A DNA stretch of 64,000 bases, from positions 1 to 64,000 of the forward strand of contig JASANH010001170.1 of NCBI GenBank assembly GCA_030248295.1, written 5' to 3'. This DNA is from Mesodorylaimus sp. YZB2_4 (taxonomy: Eukaryota > Nematoda > Enoplea > Dorylaimida > Dorylaimidae). Positions within the stretch are counted from its first letter, which is position 1. Each line of letters opens with the position of its first letter. Positions 50,948 through 63,498 of this stretch are shown piece by piece. Both the position numbers and the translations under genes were made by a program. Under the pieces are notes generated by a model. It ran no database searches and was not told the origin of the DNA. It saw only the letters and a program-made list of their open reading frames with translations.

Positions 50948-51309
50948 GCATGGCCGTTTGTGACTTACAGCTGCCTCAGTCGCAGTCGACATCGTCCTTC
51001 TCGACGGCCGAATTGCACAGTGCTTATTTTCCTTTCTTGATCAGCTTCAGTGTCTCGTTGCCTTGTCCAGTTGCTATCACTGTTACGGCGCTGTTTTGTT
51101 TATCATAATCTGATGTGTGGTAAGGTTAAGCCTTTGCCATTTGCCTAATCTTATGTCTGAAAATCGAGGGTTTGTTCTATTGTACACATGGAAATGATTA
51201 TGTGCTATGTTTTTGTTTTACTAGTGCGCTTATGTGGGTACAAAGAATATTGTCTGAATAAGCGGGGCTAGCGGAAGGGCAGTATGACTATGGCTATCAC
51301 ATGATCAGA
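50948..51309. other. Convergent spacer between SFT2 and the 83-aa gene
   Basis: 361 bases, A/T-rich, with no exon recognised. Confidence 0.45.
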
Positions 51310-51726
51310 TTAGTTATACACGGACCGGATGGCTGAGGGCAGTCCGTCGGCTCTTCGCACGTGGGCAATATGCAATTCGAATAGGTCCTGAAAAGAAAGG
51401 AGGACCGAGTTGAGTCTGCGGTCGATTTAGTTATTGAGTTTTGGGAAAGAAAAAGTTTGATGCAGTGCAGACTGGGTCCTAATTTGGAGTCCAGTCCGAA
51501 AGTTAGCGTTTAGATATGGAATTAGGCCAGTGCCCCCGCGAACTTGACTTACTTTGACTTTTTGCTCGTCGTAATTGTTCTCGATGGCTAGAATCTCCAA
51601 TTGCGCATCCAATGGATTACGACCAAATTTTTGAAATTCCTGACGCAAATGGGCCACTTGTTGTGGCGACAGTCCAACCTGAGATGCCAAATAGTAGTTT
51701 GTGTTCTGATCTTCCACCGTTGTCAT
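51310..51726 (-). CDS. Small helical protein, 83 aa, 2 exons
   Basis: Minus-strand exons 51726-51553 (58 codons) and 51387-51310 (stop at 51310-51312), phase 0. Sequence starts MTTVEDQNTNYYLASQVG and continues with LSPQQVAHLRQEFQKFGRNP and DAQLEILAIENNYDEQKVK, then DLFELHIAHVRRADGLPS. It is predicted to be helical, with no signal peptide or membrane span. The first part resembles helices 1-2 of a homeodomain, but the recognition helix (WFQNRR) is absent, so I do not call it one. An N-terminal extension to 51795 is open, but ATG 51726 follows a pyrimidine-rich leader. Family unknown. Confidence 0.55.
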
Positions 51727-53472
51727 CGTGAAATGAGGCTGGAATGGGAAGCTTGGGGTTTTAGGTGTGTGGGCGGGCTGTATGGCTGGAGGCAAGTCTC
51801 GAAGCTTTTAGGTAAGGCTGACTGATGGACCCCTGGGCGATGACGTAAATAGATGATGGGTGGTCTCTGTTTGGAGCCCCGAGGCGGAGGGGTAAGTTGG
51901 AGAAACGGGCTATCCTAGATCGAGGGTGTCAAGGGGGAAATGCCATGTGTGACAGGAAGGAAGCAGTCAATGCACAAAAGAAAGGGATTGATAAAAAGTC
52001 AAAATCAAAGAATGGGTAAGAGCAATGACAGGAAGTGAGGGAAATATGGCAGGCTGACAGGAAAAATTCTCGAATTCCCTTCTTGTTCATCGAACTTTGT
52101 CTTTTCTTGCAAAACGAAACACGAATTCTGACGCGATTTTGAATAAAAACTACGAGGATTTGCGAGAACACGAGTTCATAAACCTTCCTCAATGCAAAAT
52201 GAAATGGACTCAATCAGTTCTCCCAAGCCGAGCCCAGGCGTAGCGGAAGAGGCAAAGAGTGAGGAATGAACGAGGCCAGAAGTCTCGCGAGATTTTTATT
52301 CCGCGACTAGAAACCAAGGTTGAACCGACAGGAGCATTCACTGCCCGTTACAACCCTCCATCGGCGAACTGAGCCGGGGCTAGCGATACGGCCTCGTTGT
52401 GCTGGAAGCCATCTGCGTCCTTGGAACGCTAGGCGAAGGTCGTTGCTTGCGTTTTTACGACCTTAATGACGTAGGCACTGCGAGAGTAGAAGACAAAAAG
52501 ACTGCTGGAAGGAGGTGATTGATGGCCAGGAGAGGAGGCGGGTGAGTCATGGGCACACAAGTGATGATAGGGGGCTGATAAAGTGGGTGGGTGGGTGAGT
52601 CACTGAGAATCGATGAAGTCTCTGGGGTGTATTACAATTAGAAGACGGAAGTTGTGTGTTAATCTGCCCAGTCGTGGCAATGAACAGCACGACACATGGC
52701 TTCCGGATGGATATGACTAATTGATTGCCTCATCTAATGACATTGCACGCTGTATGAAATTGCAAACTAGGCGTTCAGGCCCACAATCGTAAGCTGGCTC
52801 TCGCCTTCACCTAGAGTGGAACTTGCCTCTCTGTGGTCAGAGCCGGGCACGAGTGCTTTAGTTGGAAGCATTGGTAGTTTTGTTGGTCCTTTTTATGCTC
52901 GCCATTTCACTGTGATCAATTCTACCTGTCAGGATGGGGACCTACCTTACTGGAACATAAGATCCAGTTTGAGTGCCATGATAATCATGTCGTGCGCGTG
53001 TTGCTACCTCTGCCCTGTTAGGCCTATCTAAACATCAGGTACAGGTCATGCCGACTAGTTCCTTGTTTTCGTCTTTGTTTGTGATGTTGCACCTCGTGTT
53101 GGCACCCTTCCCAGTCCCGTCTATGTGCCTCGTAAGGTGCGGTCGAGTAAACTCTACAGTATTGGTCCTTCTGTGTTTGTGAGACATCACTTCTTAAATT
53201 ACGGTCGGCACGAGCGGCTACTTTAGGAATTGGGCTTGCATAAGACCCTGACGTGAGTTGTGGTGGGTAATATTTCACTTATTGTAGGTTTGGGACAGTG
53301 TGATGTTCGTTCCTATGGCTTGAGCCATCCTCTCATCAGTTCTCGTTAGCCTGGGATGAGCCAGGAGGTTTTTAGGCTCATCCCTTGTTGTATGAGAGCC
53401 CTGCGTGTCCATTGCACAGTCATTTTTTAGTAAATTTTTGAAAATTTTTTGAGGGTAGGGCCCCGCGTCGCT
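51727..53472. other. Spacer without recognised genes
   Basis: Short frames only; no splice-supported exon. A 71-codon frame at 52816-53031 and a minus-strand frame at 53024-53278 have no family likeness. Confidence 0.45.
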
Positions 53473-53666
53473 TCAGTTTCCCGCAGGACTTCCAACCAGT
53501 TTTGCCTATGGCCGGCCAGCATCACGATACGATGAGCGGGGCCGTGAGGTGACCAGCTCTCACTGCGGCTTCCCTGTGTGTGTCTCCACTAGAAGCGCCT
53601 CCACAAGAGAGCATCCTGTGCCAGCACCAGCGCCCAGGATGATACTGGGCGAGAAGGGAGGGACCT
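53473..53666 (+). repeat. Interspersed repeat family R, copy 2
   Basis: Best-preserved relative of 29536-29732 and 62835-62980. It shares tcctgtgccagcaccagcg and tgggcgagaaggg with copy 3 and ggtg(g)accagctct with copy 1. Confidence 0.65.
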
Positions 53667-53999
53667 TTCCGATTGGTGTTCGAGGACCAGTTTATACTCG
53701 CTCGGCGTCCGCCACTTGACGGCACCCGCCGGTGAGTCGCCCAGAGCCAGGTGTGCAAGGTCAGCGAATGACTTATCATTAGCCAGCGACAGATTTATAA
53801 TCGCCGTTGAAGATCAGTTCCCGCTCTGACCGTGAGAACAGGTCACTAAAGCTGCCATCCACAGCCATAATGGAACTGTAGCCTTTCTGTCAGGCCTGGC
53901 GCCCACTTGTTGCAAATTTACTGCGGCAAGATGATTTTGGTGGGAAGACAGAGTGGAAACCAGTTTGGCAGGCATTACGAGTAGAAGAGAGCCGGATCA

Positions 54000-54426
54000 G
54001 AGGCGCTCATTTGCATATGGCCAAAGCCCAACTGACCGTGCAAAGTGCACCCAACATTTTTTGCTGGTTAGTGAATAAAGGGCGGTGCTTGTGGATCAGC
54101 AGGCCTTACGTCAGTCAGTCTTGGCGCCGACAGTTCCGCGTGCGGTCTCTCGTTCCGCCGCAATGAAGGTATCGATCAATTTGTGCTTTTTTCTAGTCCT
54201 CGACGCCATGTGCCTTTTTTGCCTCGATGCATCGATTCTATTTTACGATTCGGCTGTGACCACGATCGCCATTGGAACGAATGCTTTGGTGGACGGCATG
54301 GCTGGGCTCGCCTTCACTGATCAGCGAGCTGTGGTCGGCTATGCTCTGATTCGAGTGTTGCTGATGGTTGCGATTAGAACTGGAAATCATCGATCTGATG
54401 TTGACGATCGGAGCCCTGTTCTTTAG
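54000..54426 (+). pseudogene. Broken copy B of the small membrane protein gene at 15369-15734
   Basis: The 5' flank (54000-54162) and the frame from ATG 54163 match copy A in the opposite orientation. The first about 70 residues agree closely (FLVLDAMCLFCLDASILFYD, VVGYALIRVLLMVA). After actgg at about 54381, eleven bases present in copy A are missing, so the frame shifts and stops at 54424-54426 (87 codons). Copy A's last membrane segment is still visible in another frame. The TATA box has also decayed. Probably a pseudogene, though a shortened product cannot be ruled out. Confidence 0.65.
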
Positions 54427-55611
54427 CAGACTTACAAACATCGCCAACCGTTCAGTCGAGTTCAGTCGAAAGGAAAACCCAAAATTGTAATTTCTAAAAA
54501 AACTGTTATCAGACAACGAAAAGGTTAGCCCAGCCATCCTACTCTAAGCAAATGCAAGGCGAGACGAGCGAGATTGGCTGGGCTCCCTCGGCTGCGTTTG
54601 CAGAAAAATTGTGATCAAACAGAATTGCGACACTGTCACTAATAAAAGGTGTAACATCTCAGCCTTTCATTCAGGCAATGGAGGTTGATGGTCGTTAGTT
54701 CTATTGTCGAAGGTTGCACGCCGAAAGCTATTAGCATGCGGGCTCCACAGAAGCTGAACTTACTGTTCTAGTGTCACTGGGTAAATGCTACACACACAGT
54801 ACTCGTGCCCTGTCATGGCAGATGCAACCTTACTGCAGAAGTACTCACTGTTTCCTAAGTAAGGTCGAGGTAACAAAAATCTGGTATATATTAAAAAGTA
54901 AGTCCCAGCAGCTAACCGCTCAGGCTGTTTACCCCAAAATAAAATTATCGTATTCCAAAACAACAAGCTTTCGAAATTACTCCAAAATAAGAATAAGTAC
55001 AGGGTTGGCGATAAAGACTTCTGCCCCGGTTCGAGATACGGTGGCTCATCCAGGCTCCGTTCGTGCGGTATACAGTATCATGCTCGCACCTTCCGAGCGG
55101 CCACTCGTGCTCGCTTTGGCAATGGTGCAATATGGACATCCAAAGAGCCTGCAATGTCAAACATTGAGAGGTACTGTCAGGGGTGTAGTGTTTACGTTAT
55201 AGGCCTGCACGCAGCCAGTTTCTGGTCGTCAGTAACAAGAACATTGGGTCAACAAGAACATTGGTCGATAACAAGAGAATCAGAGAATCCGGTTCAAACC
55301 AGAGAAGACTAGTGATGAAAGACCAGATATATGATAATAAGTGATACCAGCATGTTCCATGCAAACTGATCTAGATCCACTGGTATATAAGGTGCCTTCT
55401 TCGTTGTCTGTGGGTCAGTGCTGCCTTATTTCTTGCCGGGTGCGGCTTCTAATAAACTGGGAAAGATGCAGTACCATATAACTCGACAGACAAACCAAGT
55501 ACGGGCCATGGAGTCAACTACCGGACTGTTCGGAATTGGAGAAATTGGAAAGAAAGTAAATGGAGTTTTCGATCCCTGCCGACAAGCTTAAAAGTTGTTG
55601 GCTTCTTTCAG
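54427..55611. other. Spacer with a TATA/initiator-like pair
   Basis: tatataagg at about 55384 and gtcagtg at about 55410 have core-promoter spacing and point toward the kinase fragment. The phrase acaaaccaagtacgggccatggagtcaact (near 55490) recurs in similar form near 56650. No exon recognised. Confidence 0.35.
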
Positions 55612-56083
55612 AGCGATCGCTCAACTTGCCAACGACATGGATGGCTCCGGAATTGTTACGTGAAGGCAGGTTTTCGAGTATGTTTTGTCGTCAATTTTCG
55701 GGTTATGCATGCGCTGCAGCGATGTGGTTCTTTCTTAGCGGCGTCCGATGTGTGGTCGTTCGGATTTCTTCATACGAAATCTTCACTCACGGTGTCGAAC
55801 CCTGCAGCGGTGAGCTGATTTTCAACTGAAAACGTAATGATCAGAAATCTTCACCGACATTTATTAGGAATGGCGACTGAAGAAGTGCGGAAGCTCGTCG
55901 GGAAAGACGCAAAAGCAGCTGCAAAAGCCACCAGAAATGCCCGAAGGCGTGTACATTTTGCTGCGCGACTGCTGTGAATTCGAACCCGCAAACCGACCCC
56001 GATTCGTGCAAGTTCATTCTTATTTGGTGAATTACTACGACAAGCACGCGTTCGAATTTGATGACAGTCGCGACCGCAAATGA
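55612..56083 (+). pseudogene. Tyrosine-kinase C-lobe fragment, decayed
   Basis: Exon-like blocks 55612-55677, 55739-55809 and 55868-56083 keep splice sites. They encode the end of a kinase: TWMAPELLREGRFS, then ASDVWSFG, YEIFTHGVEPCSG, MATEEVRKLVGK, MPEGVYILLRDCCEFEPANR and a stop. One base is missing after SDVWSFG (near 55762) and one is extra after VRKLVGK (near 55913). The N-lobe, HRD and DFG motifs were not found upstream. Introns are kept, so it is a partial gene duplicate rather than a processed copy. Sequencing errors could explain the shifts, but not the missing N-lobe. Confidence 0.65.
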
Positions 56084-59000
56084 CCGAACACGGGCCCCAC
56101 GGACGCCATTCCCCGCATTCACATTTTTTGAGTAGTTTTCTCATTAGGAGCAATATAGTTTTTCGGGTAGACTTGGTAAGAAATAAGGCTAAAATTATGT
56201 TTACTTATCGAGAAACAGAAAATTTCTTAGTGTTATGAATGATGTAATGTTGTTGTTCGAGCAAGCGTGATAGCTCTGCTTCGCTCACGTGTCGGCAGGT
56301 TCAGGCTGATCTCACAAGCGAGCGGTCCAAGGTTTTCAATAGCCCAAGGCTGATAGAAAGGCTTATTCCTGCAGAGTATCGATCACTAAGACCCCGATTC
56401 CTCAACAAACCCCTCAGACGGCTTTGCCGCGCCATTCAAGGCTGCCTGCAACTGCTTTGTGCAATGACACTAGCCTGGCTGCTGGTCGGATGCACCGGGT
56501 CCTAAGATGCCTACGCTGGCGAACAGTTTCACAGTCGGTGGCGCAGTAAAGACTTCTGTCAACAGCAGAGGATTCTTCACGAAGCACGACAACGCACGAC
56601 GATGTCTCAGTAGTCCTGTAGATCTTACCCAAAGACAAATCCGCAGACAAACCAAGTACCTGCCCTGGAGTCAACTCCTGAACTTTTCCAGTATGAACAA
56701 AAGGAAACGACGACCACAGAGGCCCTTTGAGAGTATGCTAACCGAAGTCCCTGGCTGACGCCTGGCCTGCTCCACAGTTCTGCCAATGGGGTGGACCTTA
56801 TGGAGGGGTGGCTTCTCCGAAGGGAGAGCACTAATCTCACCCAGCAGCCTGTTCTTATACCGCCCTGGCTCCTCCTCACTAAGCCAACTGCCCAAGCCAC
56901 ACCCCAAGAATTCCAGGCGCCCCAGGTACCGTCAAGTGGCGGACGATAATCGGGACACCATAAAAAGCATATGCTTGTCGCCCCAGGTATGTTTTCTTTT
57001 TACTAACCTGTTCATTTATTAACAGTACTATCAAATGAAAAAATCTGAATTTGGGGTGGATGAACAACATTGTGAACAAAAAGCACTTTCAATATTTGAA
57101 TCTCCTTTGCACGTTAACTATTGTATGAGCAATGCTTTGGTCGCAAGCACTAATCGACGCAGATGCCTACCCTTGCAAGCCGTCACTCACGGTCAGCTCA
57201 AAAAGAGATCATGTAGGTACTGTACGTATTTTTTAAGGCCTGCCAGGTCTCTCTATCCATAGGATGCGGCATAAACTCTGTCTCAGCATGGTTATGGCTG
57301 TGTAAGGTGAAAGTGGCCAGAGGAATGTGGTGTCTACGAGCTATCAGCTTCCCCCTATTGCTGTATTTCTGATTATCACCCAGTCACCGCGATATGAATG
57401 CGAATCGCACAGCTTATGAAAACAAAACAAATTAGCTGGTTTGCATTTCACCAGCCGCATGCTCTTTGAGTGGCATATCACGATTACGATCAACATGCAT
57501 GCATTCACTGATCAGACGTGCGTTCCTTTGCTACTCGTTGTCAGTCAGTTTCAGTGTTGCTGTCGCGTCATCGCGAACTGTTAGCTTGGTGTTTAGATTA
57601 GTGATGAATGTTTACGATCTGCCTGAATTACTAGCATTAGTAGCTACGGGGCGATAGGCCCAACCTGTTTAAACTATCCCACAGTTTCTTTGCTTTGTGT
57701 AACTTAATGGAAAGGATGTGTGTATAGTTCGGAGTAAAAGAGTCGTGAACGGTCGAGTGGCTTAAGTGGGAAGAGTCGCCTCAGTTGCGCGGGAGTCTGT
57801 AATCTCGACGGCTCTGGTCCAAAGTTATCAATCTATTGGCGGGTTCGATTTGAGTGGTTTATTGCACAATGGGAGTGGCCGTGCTGGCCCCGATGTGGTG
57901 ACTGTCGGGGTCGACATGATGACCATCGAGTCGACGTGTTCAGGCGACATTTTCGACCTCGGAAATTGTGATTCGTTGCCATTGCAGGGCGTTGTGTATT
58001 TTGCCAAATTGATAGCACCTACGACTTACTAAGCGAGGATCCGTTCGAGTTGGCCATGTGGGAAGATAACTTATCATATTACACGTACATACTACTGGTC
58101 CACTCCCGTCGTGTCCACTGCCTATGTCCTGTACAGCCGTATGAATGGCATTCGAGACAGCATGAATGAATCGCCCATTCGATTCCTCACTGCGCCATTC
58201 ACAAAAGGTGTGTGGCTGAGTCTTGCCGGCTCAAGCATTGTTGCCTTCTTTCTTCCCCTGGTCACAATGCGACTATGAAGATTTGGAACATCTCTGTCCA
58301 AGAATTTTTCTTTTTTCTAAAAATACGGTTGGTAAGCGTTTGGTGATGTGGGAAAACATGAACATGAACATGGTACAGCTTTGGTTTCTCACTCGGAGCA
58401 TCTTGACTGCACCAGGGAAGCCCAGGACCATGCGTGCGGCTTGCCAGGGGTTTTTTATTCTATCTCCTCTGATACCAGTATGTCGGACCTGCAATAGTCA
58501 GCCTTCTGCGACACCAGTCGCCTTGAAATAGGACCGGCCTTTGATCGTCGCTGTATTCTTTCTTTGGCTTTGCCTGCTTAGCAAGCAAGGTCCCACGATG
58601 CAGTAGACAGAGCCGAGCATAGTTAGCCATAAGAAGGTGCTGTGCCCTACTTGAATTCTCCTTCTTCCTTTTGTTATCATGCGAGATTTTATTTTGGAAA
58701 GTCAGCTTCACTTTCCAGTTGTTCTATAGATAATATGCTGGGTACACGCCACAACATACTGGTGGGCTTCACTCGACCCGAGGACCTACTCCTCACACCT
58801 ACCCGTTCATTACACCAAATTTAGGACTTTCGCTTTCTATCCAAACTGGAAAACGCATATTGAACACGAATGGCAGTCACCTCGACCTAGTCCCTGCCCG
58901 CGACCCGTATTTTGCACTGGTGCCCACTCGCATGTGTTCACTGAGTCAAGGTCGAATAAAGGAAAGTGAGGACGCGACATGGAAATGCGGGCCGTCATAA

Positions 59001-59179
59001 CACGGAGATTGACTATTGTTGGGTATCAATGGACACTGGGCACAATGGAGCATTAAAATGGAGACGCACGGATCGATCTGTGCTGCGTACCTGATTCCAC
59101 GCTCTGATTGATTGCTCGGCTCAGTTACAGGTTTGAGAATGAAAGAGACGGTTCAATGTTTGATGATCGCTGACTGAGA
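56084..59179. other. About 3.1 kb without a firm gene
   Basis: It contains the second copy of the 55-base dispersed repeat (57003-57056) and an AACATG microsatellite (58347-58372). An 88-codon frame at 57766-58032 has some protein character (GPDVVTVGVDMMTIES) but no supported splice sites. Nothing else stands out. Confidence 0.45.
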
Positions 59180-62172
59180 ATGGAAAACGTCGAATTTCAG
59201 GAGCTAAGACTGGTCTGTTTCCTATTCTTGGTACAGTCCATATATGGTCAAAGGACAGAGATAAGTAAGTTTTCTCCCCGTCAAGTGTCGACCTGAACTG
59301 ATTCCTTAAATATTTCAAGGCTCTATTCTTTTAGGTTGCTCTGGTCTTGACACGTTTGTGATCACTGTCGATTACGCACCAGATCCAAAATCGCTGACGA
59401 TCAAAGCAGTGTCATCGTTGGGAGAATGCTTGAGCTTGTGCAAAGCCTCCAAGGACTGTCAAGCAGCCAACTTCTATTCAGTTCGTTCGAGTACGTCGCC
59501 CGTTTGCGAACTTTTGGCGTCGAGACAAGTCATCCTACGAGTCAATGGCTCCGCCAATGTGTCTGCTGCTATTTCAAAAATGTACTACGCTGAGAGGATA
59601 TGCCTGCCTGTTGGTAAGCGGTGAGTCTGTACGGGACCAGATGGTGGCATTATCTGAAGATGAATAGTGCATAATAGACTGGATAGGCCTTCATCGGAGA
59701 AGATACCGCGGGTAGTGGATGGCCTCAAGAAGCCCTCACGTCAGTGTTGGCCTGCGTTGTTGGACAGAAGCCAGAGACGTCAACCTGACGGGTTTCAGCC
59801 TTGCCTGAGGACCCCGCCTCGCCTATCGAGTGGCCGGCCAACGAAGGCGACTGGCAAGCTGTATGCGGCTGCTAGTCAAGGGAACCAAATACACTTGCTT
59901 CTCCACAGGCCTAGCACAACTCAATAGTGCACTGTGGCGTAAACTTGCGCTTACTGTAGAAATGGAGATACCCATTCACTGGGCGGGACTTTCTAGGGTT
60001 TGCTGGGAGGATGCTTGCTGCTTTTGTAACGCCAAATGTGCTCAAGTCACAAGCTTATGCCAGGACACAAATGGGTCTTGATTTGGATCTTGACAGCGCA
60101 GAGATCGCACCCTGATTGTGTTCCCCACCCCGTCCACTAGTGGTTCCCATGTAAACTCTGCCACAGGAGTTTTAGAGACCAAGATATGCCACGGACGGGA
60201 CTGGTTATTCGAGAAAGTGCCACGCACAAGACTACAAGATATCAAAAGTCTATCCTCTACAATTTTGGACACTCGCAGTGACATCACGTTGCAAGAATGC
60301 TTGTATCAGTGCTTGCGGACTGAGTTTTGCGAAGCCGCAATCGTAAAACGAACGCAGTTCGGACCAGCCGATCAAGGCTGCCAGCTTATCTCTATGAGTC
60401 GTCACACTGTTCGAAATGCTGATCACTACTTCAGAAGCGATGGCAATTTTGATTTGTACGAAACTAATTGTCGAAGTGGCAGCATGACTCGTAAGTCGAT
60501 TAGCGTGTCACTATACAACATGTCACGTTGCTTCTGCTCCTTTCTAGATATTGACCAGCCCAAATCAGGATGCACCTTCGCCAACGATCGATTCCACGAT
60601 CGCTCATCAGTCAAATTATATGATCAACGAATGAACGGTGTGCAGAACAAGGACGAGTGTCAGGCATTGTGCACCGACTTTCGTCAGGCGCCGTGTCGAA
60701 TGTACACATTTGATTATCGTCAGAAGTCGTGCTATTTGAGCCATTCGAGATTTGGTGCAGATACGGAATATGATGCAAGGCCGAGTTTCCTATTTGACGA
60801 ATCAGGCACCCCTGAAGTCATGTCTGCCGAATTGGATGATTGTGTTCAATGTAAGTTAGAACTATTCTAGAGTGCTTCTTTCTGTTCAAGGATCCTTCTC
60901 ATCAAACCCTCGTTTCTTTTAGTCGAACTGGACTGCTCTCCTGTCGCCCTGACTGTGAACGTATCAACAGCCAGAATGTTCCGAGGCTCTTTTGGGGTCC
61001 TGCGCAGTGACAAACCCGGTTGTAAGATGACGGTCGACAACGAGCAGCGGTTTCAGCTAACTTTGAACTACGACGATTGCGATGTAAAAAAAGAAGTAAG
61101 TTTCAACGAGTGAGGATTACTTGTGTGGGCGAGGTTTATTTGACAGAACTGACCAATCAGAACAGGGACATGAGGTTGATAAAAGGTGGAACTTGCGTGT
61201 TTCAGAAGTCAGGCCAGTATTCAGCCGTCGTGTCCCTCAAGTACGGGACGAGTCAACTCTTTACCTATAAGGATCGGCAGGTCAAGTTGGTCTGCCGTCA
61301 AGCGGCAAATAATTTGGACGAGATTTCAGTGACCGCCAAGCTGCATGTAAAGAATGCCACAATGTCGGGGTAAGTCCCTACGACTCTCTCCAGACCGCAT
61401 TCGGAGACTTGGAATATTTCTAGTATCGATCATGACAAAATGCCTGTTATCGCAGCCTCTCACGAAGTTCCTGTCGGAATGGAAGATTACGAATTAAAGA
61501 TGCTTGATGTAAATCTGCAGCCAGTGACCAAAGTGCAACCTGGCCAAGAAGGGTATCTGCAAGTGTCGCAGGTTGGAGTCAGCAGGCCGCCTCCAGGTAA
61601 GATGGCCCATTTTCTGTAGGATTCGGGGAAGAACTTTGATTTTCAGATCCCGCACTTAGGAGGGACGTTATCATAACTAATTTGGTGGCGTCTAATGCTC
61701 AGAGGGGCGAGGAGGTGACATTGCTGGACGACTCGGGGTAGGACTTCTGAATGACCATGATCTAGTGGCAGGGTTCCCTGATCCTCTTCTTCTGCAGGTG
61801 CCCGCGACAAAAAGATCTTGTCAAGCCATTTGAACCCGTGGACGGAGCTCGGACATGGCGTGCCCGAATCCGGTATTTCTCCTTTAATGATTCCACGAAT
61901 AGAATACATTTCTCCGGATTGGTCAAGCCGTGCCTCGGCTCGTGTATGGACATGGATGTGGTGAGTCAGAATGCACCCTTATTGACGTAGAAGAAATCGT
62001 TGTCACATATTTTTAGAAATGCAAACGAGATGAAAAAACAGCGAAATCGATTCCTGTGCGTCTACGCCGTGCGATTCCAGGTCCAGGCAATTATCCAAAG
62101 CTATCTGCTTCGGGCAACGTGACAGGAGAAGTAACCGTATTGAGTCCAGGAGAAGCTATAATTCGGAAACAG
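59180..62172 (+). CDS. PAN/apple and ZP domain protein (cuticle/apical matrix type), exons 1-10
   Basis: Exons: 59180-59264, 59335-59613, 60167-60490, 60548-60850, 60923-61095, 61206-61369, 61424-61596, 61647-61737, 61798-61960, 62017-62172 (637 codons, phases consistent). Residues about 10-25 are a signal peptide (LVCFLFLVQSIYGQ). Three PAN/apple-like modules follow, each with the LxECLxLC or similar core (SLGECLSLCKASKDC, TLQECLYQCLRTEFC, NKDECQALCTDF). A ZP domain starts at FELDCSPVALTVNV and runs to KPCLGSCMDMDV, followed by the furin-type site VRLRRA. PAN-ZP proteins such as NompA form apical extracellular matrix under sense organs and cuticle. The exon 6 acceptor has an alternative at 61138 that would add 22 residues with one more Cys. 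The membrane anchor probably lies in the exons from 63.5 kb on. Confidence 0.82.
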
Positions 62173-63469
62173 GTGAGCATTTGCCAAATGCTGCAGATTC
62201 TTGCTCTTTATCGTATCGAACTTTTTCATTTAGAGAACGCGGAATAACCCTCGATGATACCGGATGAAGACTAGCACTAGTAATCTGTGACATTCAGCAT
62301 TCCAGCCAATGTGCGCCTTGTGATAATTTTTAAACAGAACCTATTTATGTATCATATTGATGCTAGATAAGACATACATGTGTGTTGGATTCGTAACACT
62401 TTGTTCGTGGCAGTCAATCAATAGTGCACAAGTACAGTTTGAGGACCCCACCTTTTGGCCGATATAAGAACTGCAAAAGGTGAATCACAATTGAGACTGC
62501 AAATAAAATGTGATTCGGCCTAGATTCCGCCTGGCCTTTGATTTGCTGAAGAAATTTTCTTAACACCGTCAAATTCGTTTTCCACCAGGGAGAGGAGTTT
62601 TTAGCGGACATGAAAGTTGTGGAAGTGAGATCTTCATATGGTGTGGGAGAGGGGGGGGGGGGGGAAGGGGGAATTGAGGAGATGACTTTGATAGCCCATT
62701 TGATGGAAAGAGCAGAAAATCCAGCTTGGTCTAACTCGCGCGACAGCTTTCACACGTTTTTCTCGTTGCTTGCCACATCCCTTTGGGTTGCTGACCTGAT
62801 TTTTTTTTGAAAGTTTTTTGTGCATCGGGCCCTTCAGCGCCCCAGCTCCCACATGGGACTACGAACCCATTTTGTCTATGGCCGACCAGCAGTCGTGGCG
62901 CAACGTCGCGAGCACCTCCACACGAGGGCATCTTGTGCCAGCACCAGCGTCCCAGATGAACCTGGGCGAGAAGGGACCTTCTTAACTGATTGTAAGTCCC
63001 TCCATTTTTGCCAACTATACTATTACTCACATGATATTTCTAAGAAATAACTGTTTGAAGAGGATCCCAACAGTACGTGCATGAGTAGTAGCAAAACCTG
63101 GTGACCATATGACTTCCATTTTACTTGAAAAAAGAAAAAACAGTGTCCATGACCTCTGCTTCATGCCTCGACTCTGTATATTGGTGCCTCGGAGGCTGCT
63201 GATGCATCGTGAATGTGGTTGTCAGCTTCGGGAGTCTGCGCGAGCCGCCGATTTTCGTTACTGCCTCCGAGGCAGCAATACTGTATGCACAGTCAAGGCA
63301 AGCTCTGGTCATGACTAATCGTTGGCGCTCTCGTTGATTCTGGGAGCAAGAAGTGTAATCACTTTAGAATGAAGGTGCCAGAGCTTCGGCCGCAAGTGTC
63401 TCATTCGTTCTCTGCTTGACGTGAGGAGCGGTGGCTCAGCCTTTCCGCAGCGAGTGAAGCAGTCGTCTT
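62173..63469. other. Probable long intron(s) of the PAN/ZP gene
   Basis: Contains a possible small exon after the acceptor at 62589 (GEEFLADMKVVE, ending at a gtgaga donor), a G14 run at 62651-62664 and repeat R copy 3. The small exon is in phase with exon 10 but is not certain. Confidence 0.4.
62835..62980 (+). repeat. Interspersed repeat family R, copy 3
   Basis: Shares atcttgtgccagcaccagcg and cctgggcgagaagggacc with copy 2, and the cccacatgggac...ttttgtctatggccgaccagca head with copies 1 and 2. Confidence 0.6.
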
Positions 63470-63498
63470 CAAATCGACGGGCTGAGTGACAAGTCGAT

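Noticed and set aside
51553..51726. Homeodomain in the 83-residue protein
   Set aside because: Helix 1-2 likeness only. The next exon gives DLFELHIAHVRR instead of the WFQNRR recognition helix.
57766..58032. Cys-loop receptor exon
   Set aside because: GPDVVTVGVDMMTIES weakly recalls the first strands of such receptors, but no further exons, Cys-loop or membrane spans were found.
61139..61205. Earlier acceptor for PAN/ZP exon 6
   Set aside because: It keeps frame, but it adds an extra Cys and a segment that does not fit the ZP-N pattern as well as the acceptor at 61205. Kept only as an alternative.
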